A DNA stretch of 64,000 bases from contig BLAL01000246.1 of the NCBI GenBank assembly GCA_015698045.1, forward strand, positions 1,364,001-1,428,000, in the 5' to 3' direction. The DNA comes from Rhizophagus clarus (Eukaryota > Glomeromycota > Glomeromycetes > Glomerales > Glomeraceae). Position numbers and translations under genes: made by a program. The notes under the pieces were generated by a model, which saw nothing but the letters and a program-made list of their open reading frames with translations, was not told the origin of the DNA and ran no database searches. This document shows positions 33,479-44,744 of the stretch, piece after piece (within the stretch, counting starts at the first letter, position 1; each line of letters opens with the position of its first letter).

Positions 33479-36400
33479 TCGAAAAAATTATATCAATTCA
33501 GATCTGCAGTGATCTGCGATTTTAGCAGATTGCCGCATTTTTTTAATGCAATTTTATTAAGAATCTACGTAATACTGCAGAAATTATTTTTTTTATTTTT
33601 TTAAAGATTTTTTTATGAAAAATTTGTGATAATCTCCAAAATTGCAAATTTTTAAAAATACTTTGTACAAAAATCTTTAAAGATTTTCACAATTTTCTTC
33701 TTTAATTTGATAAACTTTGCATATTTATTTTGATAAACTTTACATCACTAATTTTTTAAACTTTTTTAAAGAAGCAATTTTTTTCTATCACTTTAAAGAA
33801 ATAATTTTATAATACTTTTAAAGAAATAATTTTTTAACATTTTTAAAGAAATAATTTTTTAATACTTTTAAAGAAATAATTTTTTAACGCCTTAAAAAAA
33901 TTAATTTATTTAAAGATACTAAAGAAAAAAAAATAAATTTTTAATGGATTCTTTTTTAAGCTTCGAAGCTTGTCAGATAATCGGACTTTAAGAATAATTT
34001 TTTTTTTAAAAAAAAAAATAATAAATACTGTTTCTTTATAAGGTTCGAAGTCTTTAAGACAAGTTTTCCAATGTTTGACGGAATGCCAAAGGTATAAATT
34101 CCGGATTCAAACAAAAATTTTTTACTTATGGTTTTAAAGTGCGGGATAAATGAGAAATTAGAAAGTTTTTGAATTTCGAAGTTTTACAGACAAAAATGGT
34201 AAGATCTATCTTGCGAAGCTATTTTAAAAATTTTTTTTTTGTAGCTTCTTTTCTAAGTTTTGGATGAACCCAAAGCTCTTTTCAGACTCTATTTTGAAGG
34301 TTAGAGGTCCTGGATGTTAAAGAACAGTCCTGGACTCTCTACTTTGAAGGGTAGAGATTCTTGATGTTGAAGAACAGTTCTGGACTCTCCATTTCGAAGG
34401 TTAGAGGTCCTTGACACTGAAGAATGGCTCTGGACTCTTCATTTCGAAGGTTAAAGCCTTCAAGTATATTAATTTATTTAACGAACATTATAAACGTTCG
34501 ATTTTTATATTTTTTTAGGTCCAGAAGCCAAAGTACAGCTCTGAACTTTTTTTTTGTTATTTTTAATTTTTTTTGAGATCCAGAAGCCGAAGTATAGCTC
34601 CAGATTTTTTTATTGATTTAATTTAACAAACGTTAACTAATGTTCAATTTCTTTTTCTTTTTTTTTAGGTTCGAAACTCCATTTCGAGGCGGACCACTTT
34701 AAGAGTAAAAAAAAAATCATTTTTTTTTTGTATTTTAGTGAAATGTTAGTAACATTTCACTTTTTTTAGGTCCAGAACTCCATTTTGAGGCGGATCACTA
34801 AGTAAAAAAAATGATTTTTTTTTTGTATTTTAGCAAAACATTAGTAACGTTTTGCATTTCTTTATTTTTTTAGGTTTGGAACTCCATTTCAAGGCAGACC
34901 ACTAAGTAAAAAAAAAATGATTTTTTTTTGTATTTTAGCGAAATGTTAATAGTATTTCGCATTTCTTCCTTTTTTAGGTCCAGAACTCCATTTTGAGACG
35001 GACCACTTCAAGTAAAAAAAAAAATGTTTTTTTTTGTATTTTAACGAAACATTAGTAATGTTTCACTTTTTTCCTTTTTTTTAGGTCCCGGAACTCCATT
35101 TCAAGACAGACCACTTTAAGAGTAAAAAAAAAATTCATTTTTTTTTTGTATTTTAGCGAAACATTAGTAACGTTTCACTTTTCTTCTTCCATTCGAGGCA
35201 GACCACTTTAAGTAAAAAAAAAATCATTTTTTTTTGTATTTTAGCGAAACGTTAGTAACGTTTTGCTTTTATCCCTTTTTTTAGGTCTGGAACTCCATTT
35301 CGAGGCAGACCATTAAGTAAAAAAAACAATTTTTTTTACTTTAATTTCAACGAACATTAACTAACATTCGTTTTCTTTCTTTTTTAGGTCCAGAACTTTT
35401 TAGAGGCAGACTATATGATATTTCGAAGGTAAAATATCTTCAAAAATTATTGTTTTTTTTTGTTTTATTTAAACGAACGTTACTAATGTTCCTTTTTTAT
35501 ATTTTTTAGGTCCAGAAGTCCTTTATAGGCGGACTACTGTAAGTAAAAAAAAAATAATTTTTTTTTTACTTTTATTTCAACGAACGTTAACTAATGTTCA
35601 TTTTCTTTCTTTTTTAGGTCCAAAAAAAGTGAACCGAATTATTTCAAAGGTAAAAAAACTTTGAAATAAATTTTTTTTATATATTTTTATTTTACAAAAC
35701 ATTACTAATGTTGTGTTTCATTTTTTAGGTCTGGAACTCTAATTCGAAGCAGACCGTGGTATTTCGAAGATAAAGAAACTTCAAAATATCTTTTTTTTTA
35801 TTATTTCAACGAATGTTAACTAACGTTTATTTTCTTTCTTTTTTAGGTCCAGAATTCCTTTAGGGCGGATTATGATATTTCAAAGGTATAATATCTTCAA
35901 AAATTATTATTTTTTTTTATTTTATTAAACAAATATTACTAATGTTCGTTTTTTTTATTTGTTAAGTCTGAAACTCCTTTAGAGACGGACTATGATATTT
36001 CGAAGGTATAATATCTTTGAAAATTTTTACTTTTTTTTTATTTTATTTTAATGAACGTTACTAACATTCGTTTTTTTATTTTTTTAGATCCAGACATTCC
36101 ATTTCGAAGACTGGACTCTATTTGAAGATAAGGCCTTCGATTTATTTTTTTTGTTTTTATTTAACAAATGTTAATGAATGTTTATTAACATCCATTTTTT
36201 CTTTTTTAGATCTAGTAACCATTTTCGAAAACTATTTTGAAGGTATGACCTTTAAAAAAAATTTAATTTTTTTGTTTAACGAATGTTGCTAATGTTCGAT
36301 GTTTTTTATTTTTTTAGGTCCAGACGAAGCCCAGACTCTATTCAAAGGTAATTCATCACTTTCAAATTTCTTTTTACTTCTATTATAACGAACATTACTA

Positions 36401-37215
36401 ACGTTTGATTTTTTCTTTCTTTTTAGATCCTAAACATCGAAATACTGTACATCTCTTGAAGGTACCTTTAATTTTTGGGTTTTTTTATTCAATGAATGTT
36501 TATTAACGTTCTTTATTTTCTTATTCTTTCTTTTGTAAGTCCGCGGTTGGATTCCTAGAAGAAATTTTGAAGGTAGAACTTCAAAATTTGTTTAATTTCC
36601 TTCTAATATTTCATTTATTTTGTTTCATGTAGGTTTACGGCTTCTAGACAAAAATTTCAAAGGTATTTATCTTTGAAATTATTTCATTTTTTTTATTTAA
36701 ACGAAAAGTCAGCTAATATTTCGCTTTTCTTTTATTGTAGGTCTACGGTTTTCTTTAAGAGCGATAATATTTTCACATTTTGACTGTTTTGTTGGATCAA
36801 AAAAGTTAAAAGTTGTTTGTTAGAATCGAACCAACTGGAACAATGTCCAAACCATTAATAACAACATAATTTGAACGTCAGTAAAGAAAAGAAAAGGGGA
36901 CTTTTTAATTAGTGCATTTAGTTAGCAAATAGGATAGTTTAATATATGTACTTTTAAATTTGTAAGTATCTTTAATTAATAAATTAATATTAGTTAATAT
37001 TAAAGTTAAAACACTGCCTAATTGTAAATTTGCATTAGTGTTTTTGAAAAATTTCGCAGATTTATTTTTGAAAAATTTTGCAGGTTTTTTTGTATTTGCA
37101 GATCTGTGCAGAAATCCATGAAATTTTTCAGTGCTGCACATCAGCATGTCCTCAGATCTGCGCAGAATTGGATTCTGCAGAATTGCGCAGATCTGTGGAC
37201 CAAAATTTTTCCCGA
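33479..37215. mobile_element. Putative TIR element carrying the main repeat array, inserted in the Tnp2 gene
   Basis: The left edge TCGAAAAAATT, then CAGATCTGCAGTGATCTGCG, faces the right edge whose reverse complement is TCGGGAAAAATTTTGGTCC, then ACAGATCTGCGCAATTCTGC. The Tnp2 frame stops exactly at the right edge, as an insertion would cause. Both ends are rich in AGATCTGC words; a hairpin CAGATCTGCGCA...TGCGCAGATCTG sits at 37153-37195. No target duplication was found and the sequence left of 33479 is not recognisable Tnp2, so the site is rearranged or the model is wrong. Confidence 0.5.
33950..36790 (+). repeat. Main mini-exon-like repeat array, about 21 clear units (plus orientation)
   Basis: The clearest array. 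Typical unit, about 105-120 bp: pyrimidine run ending TTTTTTTAG; body GGTCCAGAACTCCATTTCGA then GGCGGACCACTTTAA; GTAAAAAAAA; T run; TGTATTTTAGCGAAAC; palindrome AACGTTAGTAACGTT; next pyrimidine run. Unit bodies start near 34516, 34575, 34668, 34767, 34871, 34976, 35082, 35284, 35386, 35508, 35616, 35728, 35845, 35964, 36086, 36207, 36316, 36424, 36538, 36630 and 36740. Later units change the body (GGTATTTCGAAGGTAAAATA types). A related older part extends to 33950. Frames do not stay open across units. Confidence 0.88.
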
Positions 37216-38998
37216 TGAATTGAATCAGATCAAAATACGAGAGTCTTAATATTTCAGATCATCTTACGTCATTCACCTTGACGAATCTCTTTCTTTCTGC
37301 GTTAGATTTGCATCGTCGCTATTCCAAAGTCTTTTGACAATGCTCTACTGGATCTTTCATGATAAACCAGTTACTCATATCCGCTATGCCACCAAAATTG
37401 TGATTATTGGCCCTTTTTTCGCATCGATGATATGATGTGAGGATAGAGATATGCCCGTATAATTTTTGAGCTCCAGGAATATTGCACAAAGTAATTATTA
37501 ATGCAGCTCAAATATCTTTGCCATTTGGACATTCATTAGTGCGATTAAGATTCACGCCTTCCCAAAGTGACTCTAATTCTGTTATTATTGGCGAAAGATA
37601 ATGATTAACTTTATGCAATTTAACCTCATCAGGCTCTGGTAATATGCTGAGTATAAGCACATTTTCAGGCTTAAATCGAACATCCTAAAGTAGATTGCAT
37701 ATTACTGCGTATATTACACCTGTACTGTAAATCGTTCTTTCGTAATGCTGGAACCAATCCAAATTCATCATTAATCCTAGATGAGCATCAGCCTTGTCTG
37801 GTTAGAAAAAGTTATTTGACCCTTGTTCAGACGATTCCTTAAGATTTTTCCATATTTGGCCATCATAAATATCTGATAGAACATTGTCAATTATTGAATG
37901 ACGTGTCCAATGCCGCAGTAATTTTTCAAATCCTGGCTGCTTGAACATACTAGAAAGCTGCTGTTGTATATTCGAGACTGAATAAATTAATTCAGGAATA
38001 ATTGATATACTATTATTTAAAGAAATTTTCTTCCCTAAAGGAGTACGACATTGTTTTAATTTCTTTGTAGCCGAATTTGGAAATTTGACATAGCTGCATT
38101 TCATAACGGTATTATTATCTTTTGATATTATCTCCTCTTTTTTGTATAATTTGTGGCATTTTTGGCAGGTTGCAAACTGCGTAAATCGATCGAAAAGTCC
38201 TAACTTTTTTCTTAACATGTACAATGAATTTGGGAATGATTCGTAATTGATATTTTTACATACTTTCAATATTATTTTAATAAATTATATTAATTCTTCA
38301 ATTGCGGTATTTGGTATGTTATGACTCAACCTGAACTTCATAATCCATATCAAAATCCCTTTAATTAATTCATCTGTTGGTAATTCTGAAATATCTGATG
38401 TGTCTGAAATATCTGGTATGTCGAACATAGGATGAGAGTAATTCTCAAAATTATCTGAAAAATTGTTATCTTCATCATTAGGAGAATCTTCTTGTGTTGA
38501 AGATTCACTAGTGTAGATATTATCTGTGTCATATTCAGCTGGCACATTATAAAAGGAATCTTCAGCGACTAGCTCAATTTTAGTGATATGACGAAATGTG
38601 CCTAGTTTTGCACTTTTTTTGCGTAGAAGAAATATATATTTCTGTTCCTCATACATATCATTATCAGAATGTGTATTAATAGACATTGTCGTATCTTGTG
38701 GTTCTGCTAATGATATTGTTGAATCAATCAGTTCTACTAACTTTTGAAACGTTGGAGTCTTATCACGATTTAATGGTTCCAAAGAAGTCATTTGCTCATT
38801 CGTTTGCTCATATTCCTCCTTTGTACGCAGATCGACCATTTTTCCATTATAATGGCTGCAAAAGCATAGAACCTTCTCTCTTGATTTTCTGATCGTAAAT
38901 TCAGTAGATGTTTGTTCAGAGGTCGATAAACTAGGATTATTATATTTGTCTATGATATTAGCAGCAATGCTTTTTCTTCCCCCTTTTTTTATTTTTTG
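37214..38998 (-). pseudogene. CACTA Tnp2-type transposase pseudogene, 3' truncated
   Basis: Remnant of the Tnp2 transposase that cuts and pastes CACTA elements. On the minus strand an open stretch without ATG (IAANIIDKYNNPSLSTSEQT, CFCSHYNGKMVDLRTKEEYE) leads into an acidic region (38285-38839). After a stop come SFPNSLYMLRKKLGLF, a zinc-ligand part CQKCHKLY...MKCSYVKFP (37802-38269), and HSIIDNVLSDIYDGQIWKN. Then in the same frame but past stops: GLMMNLDWFQHYERTIYSTG, RFKPENVLILSILPEPDEVK, ITELESLWEGVNL, NWFIMKDPVEHCQK and SEILRLSYFDLIQF. The order matches Tnp2 proteins up to their ...RLPYFDPIRF segment; the rest, with most catalytic residues, is absent because the 33479-37215 repeat element begins there. 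At least five in-frame stops and a frameshift rule out function. Confidence 0.85.
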
Positions 38999-39609
38999 AT
39001 AAAAGTCAGATACTATAAAGTTGTAATATGATTTTTACGTTGAATAAAGTTATAATATATTTTGTTATATTTAATTAATAGTGATTTTTTATTAATATCA
39101 AATTTTTAGTAATGTCAAATTTTTAGTGATATTTTGGTTTTTTTATTAATATCAAATTTTTAGTGATGTCGAATTTTTAGTGATATTATAATTATATTCC
39201 GTTTTAAAATGATATTGATAGTATAATTAACAAAATAGACAAATTCAAATACGAAAAATTAGATGTAAAAAGTTGAATAGAAAATTAAACGAAAACTGAA
39301 ATTTAAAAAATAAAATATATACTATACCACGCACTCAATACGATTTAACTGTTCAATTAATTGAAAGTCTAGTTTGATGCGAAAGTTTAAGTCTAATCTG
39401 ATCATTAACGGCTAATGATTGTAAGTCTAATTTGATATGTTTAATATATGTTTAATTGATTAAAAGTCTAATTTGATGCGAAAGTTTAAGTCTAATTTGA
39501 TCACGCCCATTGAAAGTCTAATTTTATACAAATGTTTGTGATCGTTAATTATTAAAAGTCTAATTTGATAGTAAAGAAATAGATATAAATAGTGGTCCAA
39601 TTTTCTCAT
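38999..39609. promoter_or_regulatory. Bidirectional spacer with AAAGTCTAATTTGAT repeats and a TATA box
   Basis: It separates the divergent Tnp2 and plus-strand pseudogenes. Near 39080-39185, ATATCAAATTTTTAGTGAT-like words repeat. From 39365 to 39560 the word AAAGTCTAATTTGAT recurs five or more times, alternating with GCGAAAGTTTAAGTCTAAT. GATATAAATAG at 39585-39595 is a good TATA-box candidate for the plus-strand gene. The repeats could be transposase or regulator binding sites; this is inference. Confidence 0.55.
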
Positions 39610-42110
39610 TCCATACAAAAAATTGCCCTTTTTTCTTTTTTAAAAAATAATAATAAAAAATAAAAATAATTTTAAAACAATAATAGCTTGTAAGAAACTA
39701 TCAAAATCAAATGCTCCTTCATCAGATATTGCTAGTTTGTCTACACCATCGCCACATACAACATTAACTCCTCCACGAAATATTGCTTCAACACCAACAC
39801 CAACTAATACCACCGTTTCATTTACATCACGAAATATTGCCACATCATGAGTGTCAACACTAACTAATACTACACCACGAAATATTGCCACATCACGAGC
39901 ATCAACACCAACTAATACTACACCACAAAATATTGCTACATCACGAGCGTCAACACCAACTAATATTACATCACAAAATATTACCACATCATGAGCGTCA
40001 ACACCAACTAATACTACACCACGAAATATTGCCATATCACGAGCATCAACACTAACTAATACTACATCACGAAATATTGCCACATCACGAGTATCAACAC
40101 CAACTAATACTACACCACAAAATATTGCCACACCACGAGCGTCAACACCAACTAATACCACCACTTCGTCTACACCACAAAATATTGCCACATCACGAAA
40201 TATTGCTTCAACACCAACATCACTAAATACTAATATATACTACAGCTCCCTTTAGACTCGTTATTTCACAAGATATTTTAGACTCATTAAGTTAAACTCA
40301 AACTCAATCTCAACGAACTTCTGATATTATTAAAAGATATCCTAATATTAATGTACTGAAAAGTTACCATTCACATCACGAAGAAGGAGCACCAAGAAAT
40401 GTTCGACCGAGTAATGAAAAAGCGGGTAAACTGAATTTTTTGTTATATTTTAATATTTATTATATTACATCTGTTTGTTACGATTTGATACATATCCTTA
40501 TAATTTAAAATAGGTAATTTAAAGCTAGGAAATTTAAAAAATGAAACCCTTCGACTACAGAACAAATTGAATCAGGAAAAGGTCAAAGTATCAGAAATAA
40601 AACAAAAAATAGATAATTTGCAAGACCGTGTTCGTAGGGTCGAGGAGGAGAATTCCTTACTACAGCAGTTTAATGAAATTTTTGGTGATGAATCGAATCA
40701 ATTATATGAAGAGAATAAAACTCTCCAAGAAGAACTTCAACAGCTCAAGCAACTTCACACATCTCGAAAGACTATCAATTCTCTGCAGCAATATTCACTA
40801 AAACGCCCCAATAAAAGATTAAAATTAAAAGAAAAATCGCTTGATGAAGTTGCCGCTTCAGCTGCAAAAGTAAGAATTTTACAAGACTATTTGCAGCCGA
40901 ATTGTGTTAATGTATATATACAGCTTTTATTATTTTCTCTTATTGTTTAAGACGAAATGAAGAACCTCTTGAAAGGTCAAATACCTGAAGAATATCGGTT
41001 GGATTACGGCAAGACTTTTAGTGAACAGACAGCAAAGATATATGAAAAATTGATACCTGAATTAAAGAGGTTGATGAGTAGACATTATAATCTGTCTGTA
41101 ACCCAATTGTCGAACTGGTTATGATCAATTCACAAGCATAAAAGAGATAGATAATGGAAATGACTATCAGGCCAATTAGACAAAGTCGACCGTAAGATGC
41201 ACGTGAATGCACAATTATCTGAAGTGAGCAGTATTTTATTTTAATGCACTTCTTTTTAGTCATTTAAAATTAATCTTTATATATTTGATAGAAAAAAAAT
41301 AGACAAGTAAAGGCAGCAATAAAATTATACGAAAGAAATGACGCCAACATAAAGAAATTTGATAAAAACGAATTATTACCAATGCTTGTACAGAATGATT
41401 GTCATTCCATTGAGCAATCAGATTCTGAAGATGATTCAAGACAGAAATTGCCTGATAATAAGCAGTTCTTGCATGTATATGATCAGTCATGGCATTCAGA
41501 CAAGGTATTAAAGTGATTACTGCTCTTAACTTATTTTAATATTTATTCAATATTTGTTTATCTTTGTTTTAATAGTTAAAACAGCTATTACGAGACGTAT
41601 TAGACCCTGAAGCAGAATATATTTAACGTGCAAAAAAGCAACAGGAGCGAATTTATAATGATGATATTTACTTCATGTCTAGTAAACCTTTCGAGAATGC
41701 GCCTGAATGGGCGCTCGATAAAACAAAAATGTACGAGACAGATGAAACAAACGAAACAATTGGCGTTAGCGAATATGATGACATGGTTGATGATTTGATT
41801 CAATCTTACGAGGATCGTGTGCCAATAAAACTGAATTTAACAAAGCCATATTCAGATTTCTTGTTAAATTTAGCAGAAATGAATTCAACTAGACCTGAAG
41901 ATTTAGATAAGATTGGTGAAAGTTCGACAACAGTAAGTTGAATTATTTTAATATTTTTACGTCACAAATATCGTTAATTAATTTTGTTTATATCATATGT
42001 TGTATCATATTAGCAACAAAAAGCTGAAAAAAAGCGAAAAGGAAAAGGAAGAGCTATAGAAGACGAAGAACTCCATGAAATCTTCAATGTAAACGAATAT
42101 TATTAGTATA
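39610..42110 (+). pseudogene. Second CACTA-encoded protein: Thr/Pro repeats plus coiled coil, pseudogene
   Basis: Multi-exon frame divergent from Tnp2. Exon 1 encodes a Thr/Ser/Pro region with about eight 16-residue repeats (TPTNTTPRNIATSRAS). Intron 40426-40513 (GT-AG) joins NEKAG to NLKLGNLKNETLRLQNKLNQ, a heptad-rich coiled coil through about 40780. A second intron (about 40907-40950) is followed by DEMKNLLKGQIPEEYRLDYG, FSEQTAKIYEKLIPELKRLM, YNLSVTQLSNWL. Later exons give KLYERNDANIKKFDKNELLP, QFLHVYDQSWHSDK, LLRDVLDPEAEY and a charged C-terminus (41675-41938, then EKKRKGKGRAIEDEELHEIF). No start codon was found and several stops (for example after QLSNWL and EAEYI) interrupt it. CACTA elements typically carry a second, TnpA-like DNA-binding protein; that role here is inference. 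Confidence 0.65.
39790..40205 (+). repeat. 48-bp coding tandem repeat, about 8 units
   Basis: Unit TACTACACCACGAAATATTG followed by CCACATCACGAGCGTCAACA and CCAACTAA; 48 bp keeps the frame and codes for 16 residues. The long minus-strand ORF 39640-40191 (VVLVGVDARDVAIF repeats) is the complement of this block and not a gene. Confidence 0.88.
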
Positions 42111-42549
42111 TTTTATATTTATTTTTTTGGTTATATAATTATTACTGGATATTTTATATTTTTTTTGTATGATTGATCATATGCGGGTTGGTTTATATAA
42201 TTATCTTATATTACTATATGCTATATACGTCAATATATATTTTTATTTGCTTATAAAATACAAAATGATGCTTTATTATTCGATCTTAAAAAACTTCTAG
42301 TTCGACTTATTTATCAATTATATTCGGATTACATACAGTAGTCGAATATATTTTTTTTAGAGTCAAATAAATATGTAATAATGTTCTAATATAGGTAAAA
42401 TGATGGTTGAATTTTCTTTCCAAATTTGAGACGATTGGCACCCTAAATGCACCAAAAAAATTGGTCTCAATTTGACATAGGTTAGATTGTCATTTGACCT
42501 ATATTTGACCTGATCAAATTTAGGCCGAATTGTCCTTTTTCGACTAGTG

Positions 42550-42960
42550 CTACAAAAATAATAAAGAAAAGAAACATTAGAACATTTCTTTAAGTAAATT
42601 CTAATTCCCTTCCTTCATATTGTAATATACCTAAAATCCAGAGTTCATTTCCTGCAAAAATAAAAAAAAAGAAACGTTAAAACGTTTCTTTAAGTAATTT
42701 TCACTAAGTCCCTTCTATTGATATATACTTACATAACCTAATAAAGTTCTAAGACCGTTCCCTACAAAAATAAAGAAGAAAAGAAACATTAGAACGTTTC
42801 TTTAAGTAAATTCTAATTCTCTTCCTCATATTGTAATATACTTGAAATCCAGAGTCTGTTTTTTACAAATAAAAATAAAGGAAAAAAGAAATGTTAGAAC
42901 AGTTCTTTAAGTTAATTTCAATAAACACTTTAAAACTTACTAATATCTTTAAAATAAATA
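42550..42960 (-). repeat. Mini-exon-like repeat array (minus orientation), 4 units, outside the CACTA end
   Basis: Four units of about 110 bp: TACAAAAATAAAGAAAAGAA, then ACATTAGAACATTTCTTTAA, then AATTCTAATTCCCTTCCTTC, ending near AATCCAGAGT. It carries a palindrome-like GAAACGTTAAAACGTTTC. It starts directly at the CACTA right end, so the CACTA element probably landed inside an older array. Confidence 0.75.
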
Positions 42961-43309
42961 GTATCTAGGCAAATTTAAGTATTCGTTTCTATAAAAAATT
43001 GTTTAATAAAAAAAATAAATTGTTTTTTTTTTAATAAATAAATAAAAAAAAAATAAATTGTTTTTTTTCAGTTAATAATTAATAGATTAAAATGATTGAT
43101 TATCGATCTAGCTAATTAATCGATCAAATAAATAATAATAAACTGAAAAAATATGAAATAAAAAAAATAAAAAATTTGGTTTAAAAAAACTGAAAAAAAT
43201 TTTTTATAATATGGTTTATAAACTATTAATTAAGGTTATAATTCACTATAAATGGTAAAACTATAATGGTTATCATAAATAGCAGTAAAAAGTCAAAATT
43301 ATGCCAAAA

Positions 43310-43490
43310 TTCTAATAAAATATTAGTATTTGTTATGCTGAAATTATGTCAAAATACTGAAACAGTTTTAGCAGTTTTAGCAGTTTTAGCAGTTTTAGCA
43401 TTTTAGCGTTTTAGCATTTCAGCACTATATAAAGAGTTTCGATTTTCAGCATTGAGCCAAATAAGTTTTAGCAGGCAACCTTAGATATAT
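43310..43490. repeat. GTTTTAGCA tandem repeat block with possible hAT end
   Basis: At 43363-43410 the 9-10-bp word AGTTTTAGC is repeated at least five times in tandem. The block ends TTTTAGCAGGCAACCTTAG, resembling inverted the sequence at 26285. The flanking sequence repeats CAAAATACTGAAAC-like words. Confidence 0.65.
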
Positions 43491-44700
43491 ACTATATTGA
43501 AAAAAAATATGTCTAGTAAATAAGAACACTTTTATGAAAAATCTATAACTCATACTTAACATTTTTATATTTTTTTTTGCTCATCCAAAGAAAATACTTT
43601 TTAGTTTATCTTTATCAAATGATTGGCTAATCACATAATCCAAACATTGGGCTTTTGTTTAAATCCATTTATGTAAAAGATTTACTGCCTAACATCTAGA
43701 AAGGTTCTGATTTGTCAGCAATATTCAGAGATGATTTGTTCTGATCTTGTAAGTGATGATGATTTACTCTGTCTAAATTGAATACTACAAGGGATGTGGA
43801 TGGATGATTCCTTGCATCTCAAAGTACATAAGTATCATTGACAATTAGGAGTGTTTCTAAAAATTAAAGCTGATTCTGAATTTCTGTTAACATCTAATAA
43901 TAGATTAAGAAGTTTACAATATATTGAAAAAATACATATTTTTATATCTTAGTCTAGTTTTATCATAATTTTACATTTCCTTTTTTTTATCCTCTAAATT
44001 TAGATTTTTACTATTTTTTTTCTTTTTTTGATTTTTGTTAATATTTTTAGATTTATAAATTATTTTAGATTTAATATTTTTATTTTTTGAAGAAAAGAGA
44101 AGGGGAAGTGACATACAAGATAAGTTGTTACATTATTTCTCGTTAAAAAAAAAAATGGAACTTCAGTCTAACAAAGTCTGTCTAATTTGAAAAGAATACA
44201 TATTGTAGAAGATATTATTATATATTGTGAATAAGTATTTGTTTTAAGGACGTAAAGATTATGTTAGTTGGAAGAAGTGTACTATAGTTTTTGTTTTTGC
44301 TTTTGTAGTTGATTATTATAGATAGCATATTTTAAACTTATATATCCTAATTTACCTTTTAGATATTCAACTTCTATTTCTTGTATTTAAAGTTATCTTG
44401 TTTATAAAACATAAGACATAAAACATTAAAATAATTTATAAATTTAAAAATTAAATACAAATAGATTTTAATATAATAAATAACTTTATTTAAATATAAA
44501 AAAATAATTTAATTTACTTAAATTATATTAAAAATAGTTTTAAAATTTGGAAATTAGTATTATTATAAAAATACAATTTTTTGTAAATATTATTATATTT
44601 AATTTACAAAGATTAAAATATAAATTATTGTACATCTTTCTGAATAACTTCTTAAAGGTAACAAGTTGATTTAAAATAAAAAAATTCATACTTTAAAATT
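43491..44700. other. A/T-rich stretch without recognised genes
   Basis: The part at 43580-43930 has more balanced base composition than its flanks and could be a very old gene remnant, but I could not identify any frame or domain. The rest is low-complexity A/T. Confidence 0.45.
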
Positions 44701-44744
44701 AAAATCACTTAAACAATAAATAATTAAAAGTATAAAAGTTGGTC

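Larger units (their letters stand above)
30141..42549. mobile_element. CACTA (En/Spm) transposon, about 12.4 kb, degenerate and nested
   Basis: The right terminus reverse complemented reads CACTAGTCGAAAAAGGACAA. The left terminus reads TACTAGTCGAAAAATGACAA, so the first base has decayed. Inverted similarity runs about 250 bp inward, including TTCGGCCTAAATTTAACCAG on the left and the complementary order on the right. Inside is a Tnp2-type transposase pseudogene (37214-38998, minus) and a divergent multi-exon pseudogene (39610-42110, plus), the usual two-gene CACTA layout. Two large repeat arrays and an apparent second insertion (33479-37215) enlarge it. No clear 3-bp target duplication is left. 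A second right-end-like sequence at 33361-33368 makes the left boundary assignment uncertain. Confidence 0.75.

Noticed and set aside
34450-36780. A real multi-exon gene spread over the array units
   Set aside because: Unit bodies do not hold a frame when joined and contain stops in several units; kept as a repeat with splice-like features, not as a gene.
36810-36850. tRNA-like TTAGAATCGAACCAACTGG
   Set aside because: No acceptor stem or anticodon arm could be folded around it.
36905-37147. 80-codon minus ORF with AKFFKN repeats
   Set aside because: It derives from repeated GCAAAATTTTTC words at the end of a repeat element.
39640-40191. 183-codon minus-strand ORF with valine/aspartate repeats
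   Set aside because: It is the complement of a 48-bp coding repeat belonging to the plus-strand CACTA gene, which continues in frame across introns.
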